Below, in pieces: positions 7,408 to 15,635 of a stretch of DNA of 56,120 nucleotides. This stretch comes from JAUYMM01 sp049301455 (GTDB lineage: Bacteria > Patescibacteriota > Microgenomatia > UBA8517), in the NCBI GenBank assembly GCA_049301455.1, contig JBAQKY010000022.1, positions 1-56,120 of the forward strand, read 5' to 3'. Position 1 is the first letter of the stretch. Every line of letters starts with the position of its first letter. Position numbers and translations under genes: made by a program. The notes beneath the pieces are model-generated. The model made no database searches and was not told where the DNA came from. It saw nothing but the letters and a program-made list of their open reading frames with translations.

Positions 7408-8283
7408 ATGTTTACTTTTAAGTTTGATCTTGAATCTCAAATAGATAGATATAATGAGGTTAAAGATAAAATCAAAAACAAAGACTTCTACCAAAAACAC
7501 AATTTCTATGTCCTACCCTTCATGCCTGAAAAGTTCAGGGGAAGAGTCGTATTCTTCCCTGAAAAGTTTGAACCTGAATTAATATATAAAAAGCAAAGTT
7601 TAAAAATTAAAAAGCTTGAAGAAGATTGGGAAAACTGCAAAACAGAATTTATAGAAAAACTATCTTATTATTTCCCTGAACTTAATAAGATTGATGTCCA
7701 GATCGAACTATCACTTTACGGAACAGTTGGCTCACTCAGTATCGTAGATAATAAAATCTTTATTTATCCCAGATATGACAGAAAAATAATCAGTATCAAA
7801 ATGCTTATCATTAATGCTTTAACTGAATATTTCTTTTTTAGAGACAATGAAGAAATAGAAGAAGATACAGTCAAATGGAAGAACAAACAAACTAAAGCGT
7901 TTGAAATCGGACAAGGTATGTTGAACTTTAAAAAGCCTAAATCATTTGTAAAAATATTAGATACAGAATTTGCAGGGAAACTTGCTGAGGAAAGCGCAAA
8001 ATATCTTGAAAAATTAAAATCCTCTTCTAAGTTTGAGGTTGATAAACCTGAAAACTTAACCAAATCTGAGAGAGATGTTATGAATCTACTTCTACGTAAC
8101 AAAAACAAACTTGTAACTTTTGATCAAATTGCAGAAGAAATATGGAGAGAGAAACAATTTGAAAAGTACTCAGAATATGCCATAACAACAATAATTAAAA
8201 AAATTAAAAAGAAATTAAAACAAAAAACAGACAAACACATAATCCAAGCCCAAAGAGGTGTTGGATATATTCTTCATACTTAA
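7408..8283 (+). CDS. Winged-helix (OmpR/PhoB-type) DNA-binding protein with unknown N-terminal domain
   Basis: 291 residues. The C-terminal 80 or so (LTKSERDVMNLLLRNKNKLVTFDQIAEEIW ... ITTIIKKIKKKL ... QAQRGVGYILHT) form a Trans_reg_C winged helix like those of response regulators, including the terminal RGVGY hairpin. The N-terminal 200 residues are not a receiver domain and I do not recognise them; they may be a sensor or enzyme-like domain. It has its own leaderless promoter and is flanked by the two inverted copies of a 19-bp element that lead outward to small genes, so it probably regulates them. It is orphaned, with no histidine kinase nearby. Confidence 0.85.
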   Translation: MFTFKFDLESQIDRYNEVKDKIKNKDFYQKHNFYVLPFMPEKFRGRVVFFPEKFEPELIYKKQSLKIKKLEEDWENCKTEFIEKLSYYFPELNKIDVQIELSLYGTVGSLSIVDNKIFIYPRYDRKIISIKMLIINALTEYFFFRDNEEIEEDTVKWKNKQTKAFEIGQGMLNFKKPKSFVKILDTEFAGKLAEESAKYLEKLKSSSKFEVDKPENLTKSERDVMNLLLRNKNKLVTFDQIAEEIWREKQFEKYSEYAITTIIKKIKKKLKQKTDKHIIQAQRGVGYILHT

Positions 8284-8294
8284 TCCCCTCCCCC

Positions 8295-8313
8295 AAAAGC
8301 CAAGATATTCTAG
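8295..8313 (+). promoter_or_regulatory. 19-bp regulatory element, copy 2
   Basis: AAAAGCCAAGATATTCTAG, identical to copy 1 (7355-7373, minus strand) and in the same orientation relative to the gene it precedes. It ends 24 nt before ATG 8338, the same distance as copy 1 from ATG 7330. It lies 11 nt after the stop codon of the winged-helix gene. Confidence 0.65.
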
Positions 8314-8337
8314 AAGTTAAAAATTAAAATACAAGAC

Positions 8338-8664
8338 ATGACAGCTGAAGGACTAAGCAAACGTAAAAAAGATAAAGAGACTTCTATATACAGACAGGCA
8401 GAGTGTAGTTGTGGCTTTTGTGGCGAAAAACATAAATCTACAATCGCACAACCAAACGAAAGATTCGTCGGAAGAGAACAAACAACACACAAAGCTACAG
8501 ACAATGCATCAGGTAATGCACTCGAACATGTATTTGAAATGATGGGAGATGCATTTACAGATTACCAAGTTAAATACACAACTCTCAGCTCTGGAAGAAG
8601 CCTCTTGTTTAAAGATCGAGCTGGAAAAGATCACACAATTCAAGTTAAGACATTAAATCAATAA
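8338..8664 (+). CDS. Small protein with a CxCxxC...H motif
   Basis: 108 residues, family not recognised. Near the N-terminus the sequence AECSCGFCGEKH gives Cys23, Cys25, Cys28 and His32, a possible zinc or Fe-S site. The rest is polar with a C-terminal beta-like end (SLLFKDRAGKDHTIQVKTLNQ). There is no signal peptide or membrane segment. It is preceded at 24 nt by the 19-bp element shared with the gene at 7127, so the two are likely co-regulated. Its 3' end overlaps the converging membrane protein gene by 12 nt. Confidence 0.7.
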   Translation: MTAEGLSKRKKDKETSIYRQAECSCGFCGEKHKSTIAQPNERFVGREQTTHKATDNASGNALEHVFEMMGDAFTDYQVKYTTLSSGRSLLFKDRAGKDHTIQVKTLNQ

Positions 8665-9159
8665 TCCAAACACAAAGAGTAATATGGCTTGCCCTGCAAA
8701 GTAAATTCTGGTTTGGTCTGCATCTCCAAAAATTAATTCCTTGTTAACGAATTTTTTTAAATTAAACAAAACTAAGCTCAGATAGTATGCAAGGACTAAC
8801 CCCCTACCAAATAAGTTTCCTGAAGATGAAACAACCCAGAAAGTTAAAACTGCAAAAATAAGTTGATACATTACAGTATGAAACATCAAGTCTTTTCTTT
8901 CTTCTCTTGTATCATATAAAAGTGTAATAGCTTCTTTTAGTTGTTTATTTTTAAATAATGCAATTGCTCGAAGTGAAGTTAATTCTTGTGGTTTTAAAAC
9001 AAAGACATGAAGTAAATGATCAATATTTGGCATGAATAAACCAACCAATCCTCCAACATATAACGGCCAATAATTTAATGAATAAAGACTATTTACTAGA
9101 ATTAAAAAAATAAAATACCCTGCAAAATATATTAGATGGTTAATTATTTCCTTTTTCAT
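8653..9159 (-). CDS. Multi-pass membrane protein, unknown
   Basis: 168 residues with four or five hydrophobic helices and short polar loops. The loop VLKPQELTSLRAIALFKNKQLKEAITLLYDTREERKDLMFHT is the one large soluble part. No named family recognised. ATG 9159 is overlapped by the minus-strand copy of a 16-bp element also found before the gene at 6590. It converges with the gene at 8338 (12-nt overlap) and lies 15 nt downstream of the MGMT-type gene on the same strand. Confidence 0.75.
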   Translation of the reverse strand: MKKEIINHLIYFAGYFIFLILVNSLYSLNYWPLYVGGLVGLFMPNIDHLLHVFVLKPQELTSLRAIALFKNKQLKEAITLLYDTREERKDLMFHTVMYQLIFAVLTFWVVSSSGNLFGRGLVLAYYLSLVLFNLKKFVNKELIFGDADQTRIYFAGQAILLFVFGLLI

Positions 9160-9173
9160 AGCGTTAGCTGAAT
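9158..9173 (-). repeat. 16-bp element at a start codon, copy 2
   Basis: On the minus strand ATTCAGCTAACGCTAT, identical to 6569-6584, ending in the ATG of the 168-residue membrane protein. With the 19-bp pair it forms nested inverted copies roughly centred on the winged-helix gene. Confidence 0.5.
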
Positions 9174-9174
9174 C

Positions 9175-9474
9175 TCATTCTAATTCATTATATAAGTATT
9201 TTTCTAAATCTACCAAGCCATCTTTGACAAACACAATCCCCTCAGCCTCCAACCTTCTTTGTTGTTCTTCCATGCCATTGAATGCAAAATTCTTTGCAAG
9301 CTTTCCCTCTTTGTTTACAATTCTATGACATGGGACATCTGAAGATTTGTTTGCATGGAGTGCCCAACCAATTTTTCTTGTATCTTTAATACCTAAAGCT
9401 TTGGCCACTTGGCCATATGTAGCCACTTTTCCAGCAGGTATTGTTTTTACAAAACTGTATACTTTTTCCCACAT
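9175..9474 (-). CDS. MGMT-type DNA alkyltransferase, DNA-binding domain only
   Basis: 99 residues matching the C-terminal domain of O6-alkylguanine-DNA alkyltransferase. The active-site motif PCHRIV is intact, so the acceptor cysteine is present; alkyltransferase-like proteins replace it. The helix-turn-helix region GKVATYGQVAKALG with its arginine-containing follow-up is visible. It lacks the N-terminal domain of Ada/Ogt, as short bacterial forms do. Its function would be direct removal of O6-alkyl groups from guanine. The start codon overlaps the CvpA-CAP stop by 1 nt (TAATG), so it is translated from the same message. Confidence 0.88.
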   Translation of the reverse strand: MWEKVYSFVKTIPAGKVATYGQVAKALGIKDTRKIGWALHANKSSDVPCHRIVNKEGKLAKNFAFNGMEEQQRRLEAEGIVFVKDGLVDLEKYLYNELE

Positions 9475-10445
9475 TAGTCTGTGAATACTTGTACATACAT
9501 TTTTCCATATACACCATTGTCAATTACTCCAACCCCCACCTTCTTAAATCTTGGGTCTAATATATTTTCCCTGTGGCCTTTTGAGTTCATTAAGCCAGTA
9601 TGAGCAGTTACAGTTGTAGGTGCTAAAGCAAGATTCTCACCTGCAAATGAATAATTAACCTTTGATTCCTGAAGCCTATCCCCAACGTCTTTACTATCCG
9701 GTGAAACATGTGCAAAGTACTTTCTTTCCCACATGTCTTTAGCATGATCTCTTGCAACAGGTACAATTGTTGGCTCCCATACAAGTTCAGGTATAGCCAA
9801 CTTTTTTCTTTCTTCATTAATTTTTGTAAACATGTCACTTTCAGCTTTCTCATCGATTGATAATTTCAAAGAATCCACATCAAGAGTTATTGACTCACCA
9901 CTATCAGGATTGACTGTAAAGTAAGTTAGAGAATCATTAATAACTCCCCCAAAGACTTCATTAATTGCAGTTTCAAAAACTGCAGTTTTACTTAAAAGAA
10001 CACTTCCAATTTCAGATTCTGTAATATCATTCTTTACTTGAGGTTTAATAGGTAAAGCAATAATTAATATTAATAATGCAGAAACTAAAACTAATCCCTC
10101 CCCCATGCCGGGTATAATACCAAGTAGATTGTTAATTTTGTGTTTTTTTATCTTTTCAGGTATTTTGTGTATTAAATAGCCAAATACATAACCCAAAACA
10201 GATTCAAAGATAATTGCTGCAATTAAAAAGCCAATTGCCTTGGCAACAGACAAATTTATGTCAAAGTTTAATTTTAAAAATTCTGATATTGGACCATAGA
10301 ATCGTAGTGACAAAACAAGTGACCCAAAAAAAGAAATGAAGTCTGAGAGAATTATCCAAAAACCATGCCTAAAAGCTTCTGTGGCAAAGTAGATGAGTAT
10401 CGCAATTATTATTAAATCAATATAATTTCCATTAAGAATTTGCAT
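9474..10445 (-). CDS. CvpA-type membrane domain fused to a CAP/SCP-like domain
   Basis: 323 residues. Residues 1 to about 125 are a CvpA-like region of four membrane helices. A linker follows, and residues about 210-323 form a CAP (cysteine-rich secretory/PR-1/SCP-like) domain with the family blocks NEERKKLAIPELVWEP, ARDHAKDMWERKYFAHVSPD, FAGENLA and MNSKGHRENILDPRF. The CAP domain would lie outside the cell. CvpA-CAP fusions appear in several bacterial groups, where their role in envelope upkeep is not settled. The promoter TTGACA ... TAAAAT lies close upstream, the -10 ending 9 nt before ATG 10445. It is followed by the MGMT gene. Confidence 0.9.
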   Translation of the reverse strand: MQILNGNYIDLIIIAILIYFATEAFRHGFWIILSDFISFFGSLVLSLRFYGPISEFLKLNFDINLSVAKAIGFLIAAIIFESVLGYVFGYLIHKIPEKIKKHKINNLLGIIPGMGEGLVLVSALLILIIALPIKPQVKNDITESEIGSVLLSKTAVFETAINEVFGGVINDSLTYFTVNPDSGESITLDVDSLKLSIDEKAESDMFTKINEERKKLAIPELVWEPTIVPVARDHAKDMWERKYFAHVSPDSKDVGDRLQESKVNYSFAGENLALAPTTVTAHTGLMNSKGHRENILDPRFKKVGVGVIDNGVYGKMYVQVFTD

Positions 10446-10544
10446 ATTTGTTTCATTTTACATTACTCTTCAAATCAATTGTCAAATATTATGTAGTATG
10501 TTGTAATTATACCCACTTTCTAACAAAAGAGGTACAATCTAGAC

Positions 10545-11774
10545 ATGAAGTTGATAATTAACAGGATTCTTTCTCGCTTTCCGTTGTCAAATATGAGAAA
10601 TGTTAAGTTATTTTATTTGATAGGCGGCGGAATGTCATTTTGGCTAGTTGAGGCTGTCTGGTATTTTTACTGGTCGAAACTTGCCAGCTTCTCCCAGATA
10701 GGAACCATATTCGCAGTATTAACACTTGTATGGATTTTTCTTGAGATCCCCACCGGCGCAATTGCGGACATGTTTGGAAGAAAGAAATCGACAATAATTG
10801 GTGCATTTTTTCTATCGCTTGGATCGATTTCAATGGTTGCAGCTACAAATTTTTGGTATTTAATAATCGGTGGTCTTTTGCAAAATATAGGGCGTGCTTT
10901 TATATCCGGCTCACTAGAGGCACTGGTTTATGATGACTTAAAAAAGAATAATCTTGAAGAAAGTTATGATGATGTAATTGCCGCACAAACAAAAATAAAA
11001 TATGTTGCCTACGCTCTAGCAACATTAGCTGGTGGATTTTTATACTTAGTATATTTTAGACTTCCTCACCTGCTAACAGCAGTTGTTGATATTTTAGTAT
11101 TTTCTTTAACTTTCTTTCTTATTGAAATACAATATGCAAAACCACCTGTACAAAATTTTAGTAATTATATAAAGCAGAATTTAGAAGGATTTAAACAGCT
11201 TGCAAAAAAAGAATTGAGACCTTTTATATTTTTGATAATTTCCTTCGAAACAATATTTTTTCTCTATGACTGGGGTTTATCAAAAGCTTCTATGGCAGTA
11301 AACTTTGGCTATAATTCTGCAGGTCAAGGAATTATTTATACAATAATGGCTCTTGTAAGTGCATATCTAGTTGGAAAAGTGGTTTACATAAGAGACAGGA
11401 TTGGTGATTATAAAGGCGTGATACTGTTGTGCATACTCTTGGGGTTAGGATTTGTGCTGTCTGCATTTCCATGGGGATATTTTGGAGTTTTGGTTTTACT
11501 CTTAATCGAGTTAACCGGCGCCATGTCTGGCCCCTGGATTTCTACTATTGTTAATAAACATACAAATTCTCAGGACAGGGCTACCACACTTTCGTCGTTA
11601 GAATTTGTTTCTAAATTACCATTTATATTTCTAGTTTTTATATCAGGATCACAAATTGAAAACCATACAATAAACAGATTGCATTTTAGTATTGGAGTAT
11701 CTCTAATAATTTTAGCAAGTATATATCTATTTGTTAAAAAACGCTTGCGATGGACTATTAGCTCGTTGCCTTGA
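10545..11774 (+). CDS. MFS transporter
   Basis: A 409-residue major facilitator superfamily permease with about 12 membrane helices. The loop between helices 2 and 3 contains the family signature as PTGAIADMFGRKKS (GxxxDxxGRRx type). The substrate cannot be read from the sequence; drug or sugar-like export is typical of such short MFS proteins. A -10 TACAAT ends 6 nt before ATG 10545, so a leaderless message is likely. It converges with the small gene at 11758, overlapping by 17 nt. GC-richer codons near the start differ from the neighbours and may hint at transfer. Confidence 0.9.
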   Translation: MKLIINRILSRFPLSNMRNVKLFYLIGGGMSFWLVEAVWYFYWSKLASFSQIGTIFAVLTLVWIFLEIPTGAIADMFGRKKSTIIGAFFLSLGSISMVAATNFWYLIIGGLLQNIGRAFISGSLEALVYDDLKKNNLEESYDDVIAAQTKIKYVAYALATLAGGFLYLVYFRLPHLLTAVVDILVFSLTFFLIEIQYAKPPVQNFSNYIKQNLEGFKQLAKKELRPFIFLIISFETIFFLYDWGLSKASMAVNFGYNSAGQGIIYTIMALVSAYLVGKVVYIRDRIGDYKGVILLCILLGLGFVLSAFPWGYFGVLVLLLIELTGAMSGPWISTIVNKHTNSQDRATTLSSLEFVSKLPFIFLVFISGSQIENHTINRLHFSIGVSLIILASIYLFVKKRLRWTISSLP

Positions 11775-12048
11775 GTTTTTTGGCAGAATCTTTTAATTGT
11801 TTCAACTTCCACATATAAAGCCTTCCTTTTGATTTGGCATTTGTGGCATCTTTGACAAAACTTCTTGCAGATTCCATTAAACCCCTTGGAGTGTTTTTAG
11901 CTAAACGCATATATAAAGATTTATGAGGTAAGTCATCAAGTTCTTTGGCTAACTCATAGGCATACTTTTGAAACTCCTGAGATACATATTTGTCTGTGTC
12001 TGAAGGATTAAATTTTTTTGAAACTAAACTGCCAATTGATTGCATCAT
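11758..12048 (-). CDS. Small helical protein of unknown function
   Basis: A 96-residue basic, helical protein (KLKQLKDSAKKLKATS at the end). Not recognised. Its first codons (MQSIGSLV) are written in the 23-bp sequence that also forms the last codons of pth in another frame at 13373-13395. That suggests it once directly followed and overlapped pth, before the 12082-13377 gene was inserted between them. Two ATGs in a row (12048, 12045) begin it; the second is the one inside the repeat. Confidence 0.75.
   Translation of the reverse strand: MMQSIGSLVSKKFNPSDTDKYVSQEFQKYAYELAKELDDLPHKSLYMRLAKNTPRGLMESARSFVKDATNAKSKGRLYMWKLKQLKDSAKKLKATS
12023..12045. repeat. 23-bp direct repeat, left copy
   Basis: A perfect 23-bp sequence beginning ACTAAACTGCC and ending GATTGCAT, repeated in the same orientation at 13373-13395. 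The two copies bracket the 431-residue gene. This copy encodes the first codons of the 96-residue protein on the minus strand. Confidence 0.85.
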
Positions 12049-12081
12049 GTTGAAATCTGTTAAGATTATATTTGAAATAAG

Positions 12082-13377
12082 ATGTCAGAACAAGTTTTTG
12101 CAGATGAAGTGGCAGCAACTAATATACCGCTTACAGAAAATGTAGACGTTAGCCCCTTTCGTAAAAAGCCCAATAATAAGGTTACTGTAAGAGTTCAAAA
12201 TGGTCAAACAAGCTCCCTTAGAGTTGAATCACCTACTCACGGTAGAGATTCGACTATTGTACCTGATCCAAAAAATACAGACGTTAAAATATTGTTTGGT
12301 GGTAAATATCCAACAGATGTTTTTGGAGATACAACCATTAAAGGTGTAAATATGAAATCCACCCCAACTACAGAGCGTTATTCTTATAATGATTACAAAA
12401 CTCATACAATAGGTTTAATGGATAAAGATGTGCTCAAAAGAATGGAAAGAGCTTCCGACGTTATGAGAAAATTAGGATTGCCAACTGAGTTTCCAAGAAA
12501 AGCATGGGAAATAAACGAAATTTGGGTTACAAATACAGAAGGTGTTAGAAAAAAAATTACAATAGAAGAATGGAAGGAGCTTGAGATTAATAGGATTAAG
12601 AGTACGTTAAAAGAAATGTACAATGCAAATGATTCCATAAAATATATTAAACAGGTAAAATTTATAGCAGTTGAACGGGATGTGCAAATAAATATTAGAT
12701 TAGAGGACATAGAAAGGTTTGCAAATGAACATACACTTGAACAGAAGATGAAACCGGTTTTTAACTGGCTAAATCAGGTGATAATATACAAGAAACCCAA
12801 TATTCTAACTGGAGATCCTCCACAACAACCTTTTACAACCAGCCCTGAAGATCTAGCCAGATATTTTACAGAATATTACCCAGCTCAAGCTGGTGCTTAT
12901 ATTGGAACAATGCGAAAAAATAAACTATTTCACGGTTTTCTTCATTCTGGTAACTTTCAAGGAGTCCCTACTGTCTTAGACCTAGACAGCGTAACTGGAA
13001 AACTTATATTTGAAGATGATCCAGAACCTTCAAATAAAGACTTTGCACAAGATCTTTGTGACGCAGTTAATTCAATAAGTGGATTAATCAGTAATACTTT
13101 TAAAACACAAAATTCGTTAGGTTGGGTTGACTATCATTCTAAAACTAAAGAGTCAATAAAAATTTTCTTTAAAAATTATATCAATAATGCTTACGGGCCA
13201 AACCCTACACAAGAAGACATCCACAATCTGGAAGAAGGTCTTGCAGAAATAGATATGTTGGGAGCCTACAAGGAAATGATCAATGATCTAAAAACAAGTT
13301 CATCAAACAAAACAAACTTAGATCAAAAAGGGAAAGTGCTTGGTTGGTTTAGAAGTTTATTTAGATTTTCAGACTAA
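12082..13377 (+). CDS. Unknown 431-residue protein on a repeat-bounded insertion
   Basis: A soluble protein of 431 residues with a polar N-terminus and no signal peptide or membrane helix. No firm family. Residues about 275-300 (LFHGFLHSGNFQGVPTVLDLDSVTG) have the spacing of a kinase-like H-G-x-L-H-x-x-N ... D-x-D block, but the catalytic Asp of aminoglycoside/choline kinases is replaced by Phe, so a degenerate kinase fold is only a suggestion. A -10 TATATT (12067-12072) ends 9 nt before the ATG. The gene opposes its neighbours and is bracketed by 23-bp direct repeats; its stop codon lies in the right copy. Confidence 0.75.
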   Translation: MSEQVFADEVAATNIPLTENVDVSPFRKKPNNKVTVRVQNGQTSSLRVESPTHGRDSTIVPDPKNTDVKILFGGKYPTDVFGDTTIKGVNMKSTPTTERYSYNDYKTHTIGLMDKDVLKRMERASDVMRKLGLPTEFPRKAWEINEIWVTNTEGVRKKITIEEWKELEINRIKSTLKEMYNANDSIKYIKQVKFIAVERDVQINIRLEDIERFANEHTLEQKMKPVFNWLNQVIIYKKPNILTGDPPQQPFTTSPEDLARYFTEYYPAQAGAYIGTMRKNKLFHGFLHSGNFQGVPTVLDLDSVTGKLIFEDDPEPSNKDFAQDLCDAVNSISGLISNTFKTQNSLGWVDYHSKTKESIKIFFKNYINNAYGPNPTQEDIHNLEEGLAEIDMLGAYKEMINDLKTSSSNKTNLDQKGKVLGWFRSLFRFSD

Positions 13378-13395
13378 ACTGCCAATTGATTGCAT
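13373..13395. repeat. 23-bp direct repeat, right copy
   Basis: Identical to 12023-12045. It holds the stop codon of the 431-residue gene (plus strand) and the last codons and stop of pth (minus strand). Deleting one copy and the DNA between would restore a pth-small gene overlap with both reading frames intact. Confidence 0.85.
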
Positions 13396-13838
13396 ATTTG
13401 TTTAAAAACACCATTTAAAACAAGTTTTTCTTCATTTGAAAAATCTTCAAGAACATAATCATACCCACTAGCCCTATTTTCTGGATCACGGTTATCTACC
13501 CCAACTCTAACATGCCAGAATTCAGATGTTCCTATTTTTTCATATATATCATTTAAACCATTGTGTACTTTTGGACCTTTTCCAAACTGAACTTTGAAAG
13601 ATCCAAGTGGAATATCTAAGTCATCATGGATTATATACAAGTCATTTAACTGCATTTTTGGATATTTTTCTTTTAACTTTTTGATAAACAAGCCTGAGTC
13701 ATTCATGTATTTGTCAGATTTTAAGATTTTATCTTTAAGTTTTAAATTTTGGAGTTCATCAATAACCATATGGCCAACATTATGTCTATTGTTTACATAT
13801 TTAATTCCAGGGTTACCAAGACCAACAATCACTTTCAT
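13374..13838 (-). CDS. pth: Peptidyl-tRNA hydrolase
   Basis: 154 residues, short for the family (usually about 180-195). The N-terminal signature VGLGNPGIKYVNNRHNVGHMV carries the catalytic histidine, and DDLDIPLGSFKV and HNGLNDI are the other family blocks. The usual GGSAGHNGL loop is altered to GKGPKVHNGL, and the C-terminal part is shorter. It hydrolyses peptidyl-tRNA dropped from ribosomes. A -10 TATAAT ends 8 nt before ATG 13838, so the leader is very short. The 3' end coincides with the right copy of the 23-bp repeat. Confidence 0.92.
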   Translation of the reverse strand: MKVIVGLGNPGIKYVNNRHNVGHMVIDELQNLKLKDKILKSDKYMNDSGLFIKKLKEKYPKMQLNDLYIIHDDLDIPLGSFKVQFGKGPKVHNGLNDIYEKIGTSEFWHVRVGVDNRDPENRASGYDYVLEDFSNEEKLVLNGVFKQICNQLAV

Positions 13839-13867
13839 ATAAATGCATTATATCAATTCCATAAACA

Positions 13868-13897
13868 AAAACACTCCCGATTAAACGAGAGTGTTTT
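13868..13897 (-). terminator. Rho-independent terminator
   Basis: AAAACACTC (13868-13876) pairs with GAGTGTTTT (13889-13897), with a 12-nt loop. Read leftward the stem is followed by a T-rich run, so it ends transcription of the DUF4870-like gene just upstream of the pth promoter. Confidence 0.8.
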
Positions 13898-13917
13898 CTT
13901 TCTTAAATCTTTAAGAA

Positions 13918-14250
13918 TTATGCTTTCTTTAAGATTTGTCTTGCAAACTTTCCTGCAAATGGAACTTCCCACTCTTCTCCTTGCCATGCTTTATATATAC
14001 ACATCAACCAGAATACAAAGCTAACAATACCTACAAGTGGGACAAAGACTGCTAGAATAATTGTTAATCCAAGCATTGCTTGTAATGCAAATAATCCTAC
14101 AAAAACCACGATGGATTGCATTGCGTGGAATCTAACAAAAGAATCTTTTTCTAAAATTAAAAACAAAACTCCTGTGATTGGTCCTAAAACATAGGCCAAT
14201 GCTCCTGAAGTTTCTTTTTTAAGTCCTGTAACTGTTTTTGCTTCTGCCAT
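13918..14250 (-). CDS. DUF4870/Tic20-like small membrane protein
   Basis: 110 residues with three hydrophobic helices and the family-like opening in which a short polar stretch precedes ALAYVLGPITGVLFLILEK, then FVRFHAMQSIVV. This matches the DUF4870 (Tic20-like) group of small integral membrane proteins, whose function is not established. Unlike most genes here it has a real leader: a -10 at about 14269-14274 and an SD-like GGGTGAT before the ATG. A clear terminator follows the gene, so it is monocistronic. Confidence 0.82.
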   Translation of the reverse strand: MAEAKTVTGLKKETSGALAYVLGPITGVLFLILEKDSFVRFHAMQSIVVFVGLFALQAMLGLTIILAVFVPLVGIVSFVFWLMCIYKAWQGEEWEVPFAGKFARQILKKA

Positions 14251-14276
14251 AATTAATCACCCACTTTCGATTATAT

Positions 14277-15635
14277 TTAAAATATATCAGCTATTACCCT
14301 AATTGAGAAGTAGCCAAAGAAAATGAAAGCAGAGAGTATCACCATTATTCTAAATAAGTTTGGTCTTATCTCTTTTTCAAGTTCTCTCATATTTAAATTT
14401 AAAGTCAATCCAATATGTACAAACATGGCAATTGCATTTAAAACTGCAGAAATTGTTAGAAGTAAAAGTGGTTGTCCAAAATTAAACAAAAATATAATTA
14501 TTCCAAAAAGTATTTGCAACCATAGATAGGCATAGTAAATTTTAGGTAAGCTTCCCCTATTAGTAAGTATCAATGTGTTCTCAGACATTATTCTACTGGT
14601 TGCATCAAGAACAGTAAGTTGAGTATTGAATAACATAAAACCACCAATCAACAAAAATGCAGTGCCTATAAATTGACCCAATTTAGAAGAAATTACTTGA
14701 GATTCTGTAATTATGAAATCTACTCCTGTAGGTAAATTTGACATACCATTAACTGTTGAGTATGCAAGAAGTGCAAGTAAACAAATAGAAATTATTCCAC
14801 CAAACCAAAAAACTACTAGGTGCTCTAAATTTGTAACTTTCCACCATGCTTTAAATTTTTCCAAATTCTCACTATTTATGACAAACTTTGATCCTGTTAA
14901 TTTTAACTTCTCCAATTTGCCAGTTAAAATACTTGTGATTTTTCCACCATACTTACCCATTCCATATCCTTTTTCTTTAATATAAAAGCTTTGGGCAAGA
15001 TTTAAATTTCCACCTGCGCCTGCAAAGGCAAAGGCAGCCAAAAATGAAGCTATTGGTAGACCTTCTGGAATATATCCAAATTTTGTTGCTCCAACAACTA
15101 AATCAAATAGATCATTCTTTGTAGATAGATATAAAGAAAGCATAAATATTGCCGGTACACTAATGGTTATTAGAACAGTTGAAAACTTTTCAACTGTTTT
15201 GTATAAAACTGGCCCCACAGTTAAAATAACTCCAATAAGTATTAATAGACCAATACCAAATAAATTTGTTTTTTCAAATCCTAAAACTTCTCCAAATAAC
15301 CTTGCAGAAGTTGCAATAATTCCAGGCCAAATCCAAGAAAGAAAAGTTGAAACAACAAACCAATATGGCAATAATTTAAATTGTCTTGCAAAACCCACAA
15401 AGACACTTTCACCTCTTGCTAGCGCATAGCGTTCAATTTCCATATTAATAAAAAATTGCAAAGTAACTCCTAAAATTGCACCCCAGATTATGCCCATTCC
15501 CCAATTACTTGTTAAATATGGCCAGAGAATAAACTCACCACTTCCCAATCCTAAACCAAGAAGAATAAATGATGGGCCAAGAAGCGCTCTAAATTTAGGA
15601 GCATTGGGAAGAATATTTATATCGTGCTTTTCCAC
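14277..15635 (-). CDS. Nramp-like divalent metal transporter
   Basis: 452 residues, about 11 membrane helices. The first helix reads GPSFILLGLGLGSGEFILWPYL, the Nramp-superfamily helix 1 in which the DPGN metal-binding motif is replaced by GSGE. Such variants are seen in Nramp-related transporters whose ion is uncertain, so manganese or iron uptake should not be assumed. Helix 6 (ASFLAAFAFAGAGGNLNLAQSFYIKEKG) has the expected unwound glycine-rich character. It overlaps the stop of the ligase gene by 1 nt and is co-transcribed with it. Confidence 0.85.
   Translation of the reverse strand: MEKHDINILPNAPKFRALLGPSFILLGLGLGSGEFILWPYLTSNWGMGIIWGAILGVTLQFFINMEIERYALARGESVFVGFARQFKLLPYWFVVSTFLSWIWPGIIATSARLFGEVLGFEKTNLFGIGLLILIGVILTVGPVLYKTVEKFSTVLITISVPAIFMLSLYLSTKNDLFDLVVGATKFGYIPEGLPIASFLAAFAFAGAGGNLNLAQSFYIKEKGYGMGKYGGKITSILTGKLEKLKLTGSKFVINSENLEKFKAWWKVTNLEHLVVFWFGGIISICLLALLAYSTVNGMSNLPTGVDFIITESQVISSKLGQFIGTAFLLIGGFMLFNTQLTVLDATSRIMSENTLILTNRGSLPKIYYAYLWLQILFGIIIFLFNFGQPLLLLTISAVLNAIAMFVHIGLTLNLNMRELEKEIRPNLFRIMVILSAFIFFGYFSIRVIADIF

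Noticed and set aside
10603..10833. Minus-strand 76-residue ORF in the MFS gene
   Set aside because: Shadow frame; no promoter, no overlap-coupling and no protein-like pattern.
12082..13377. Calling the inserted gene an aminoglycoside/choline kinase
   Set aside because: The H-G-x-L-H-x-x-N ... D-x-D spacing is suggestive, but the catalytic Asp is missing and no other kinase motif is convincing.
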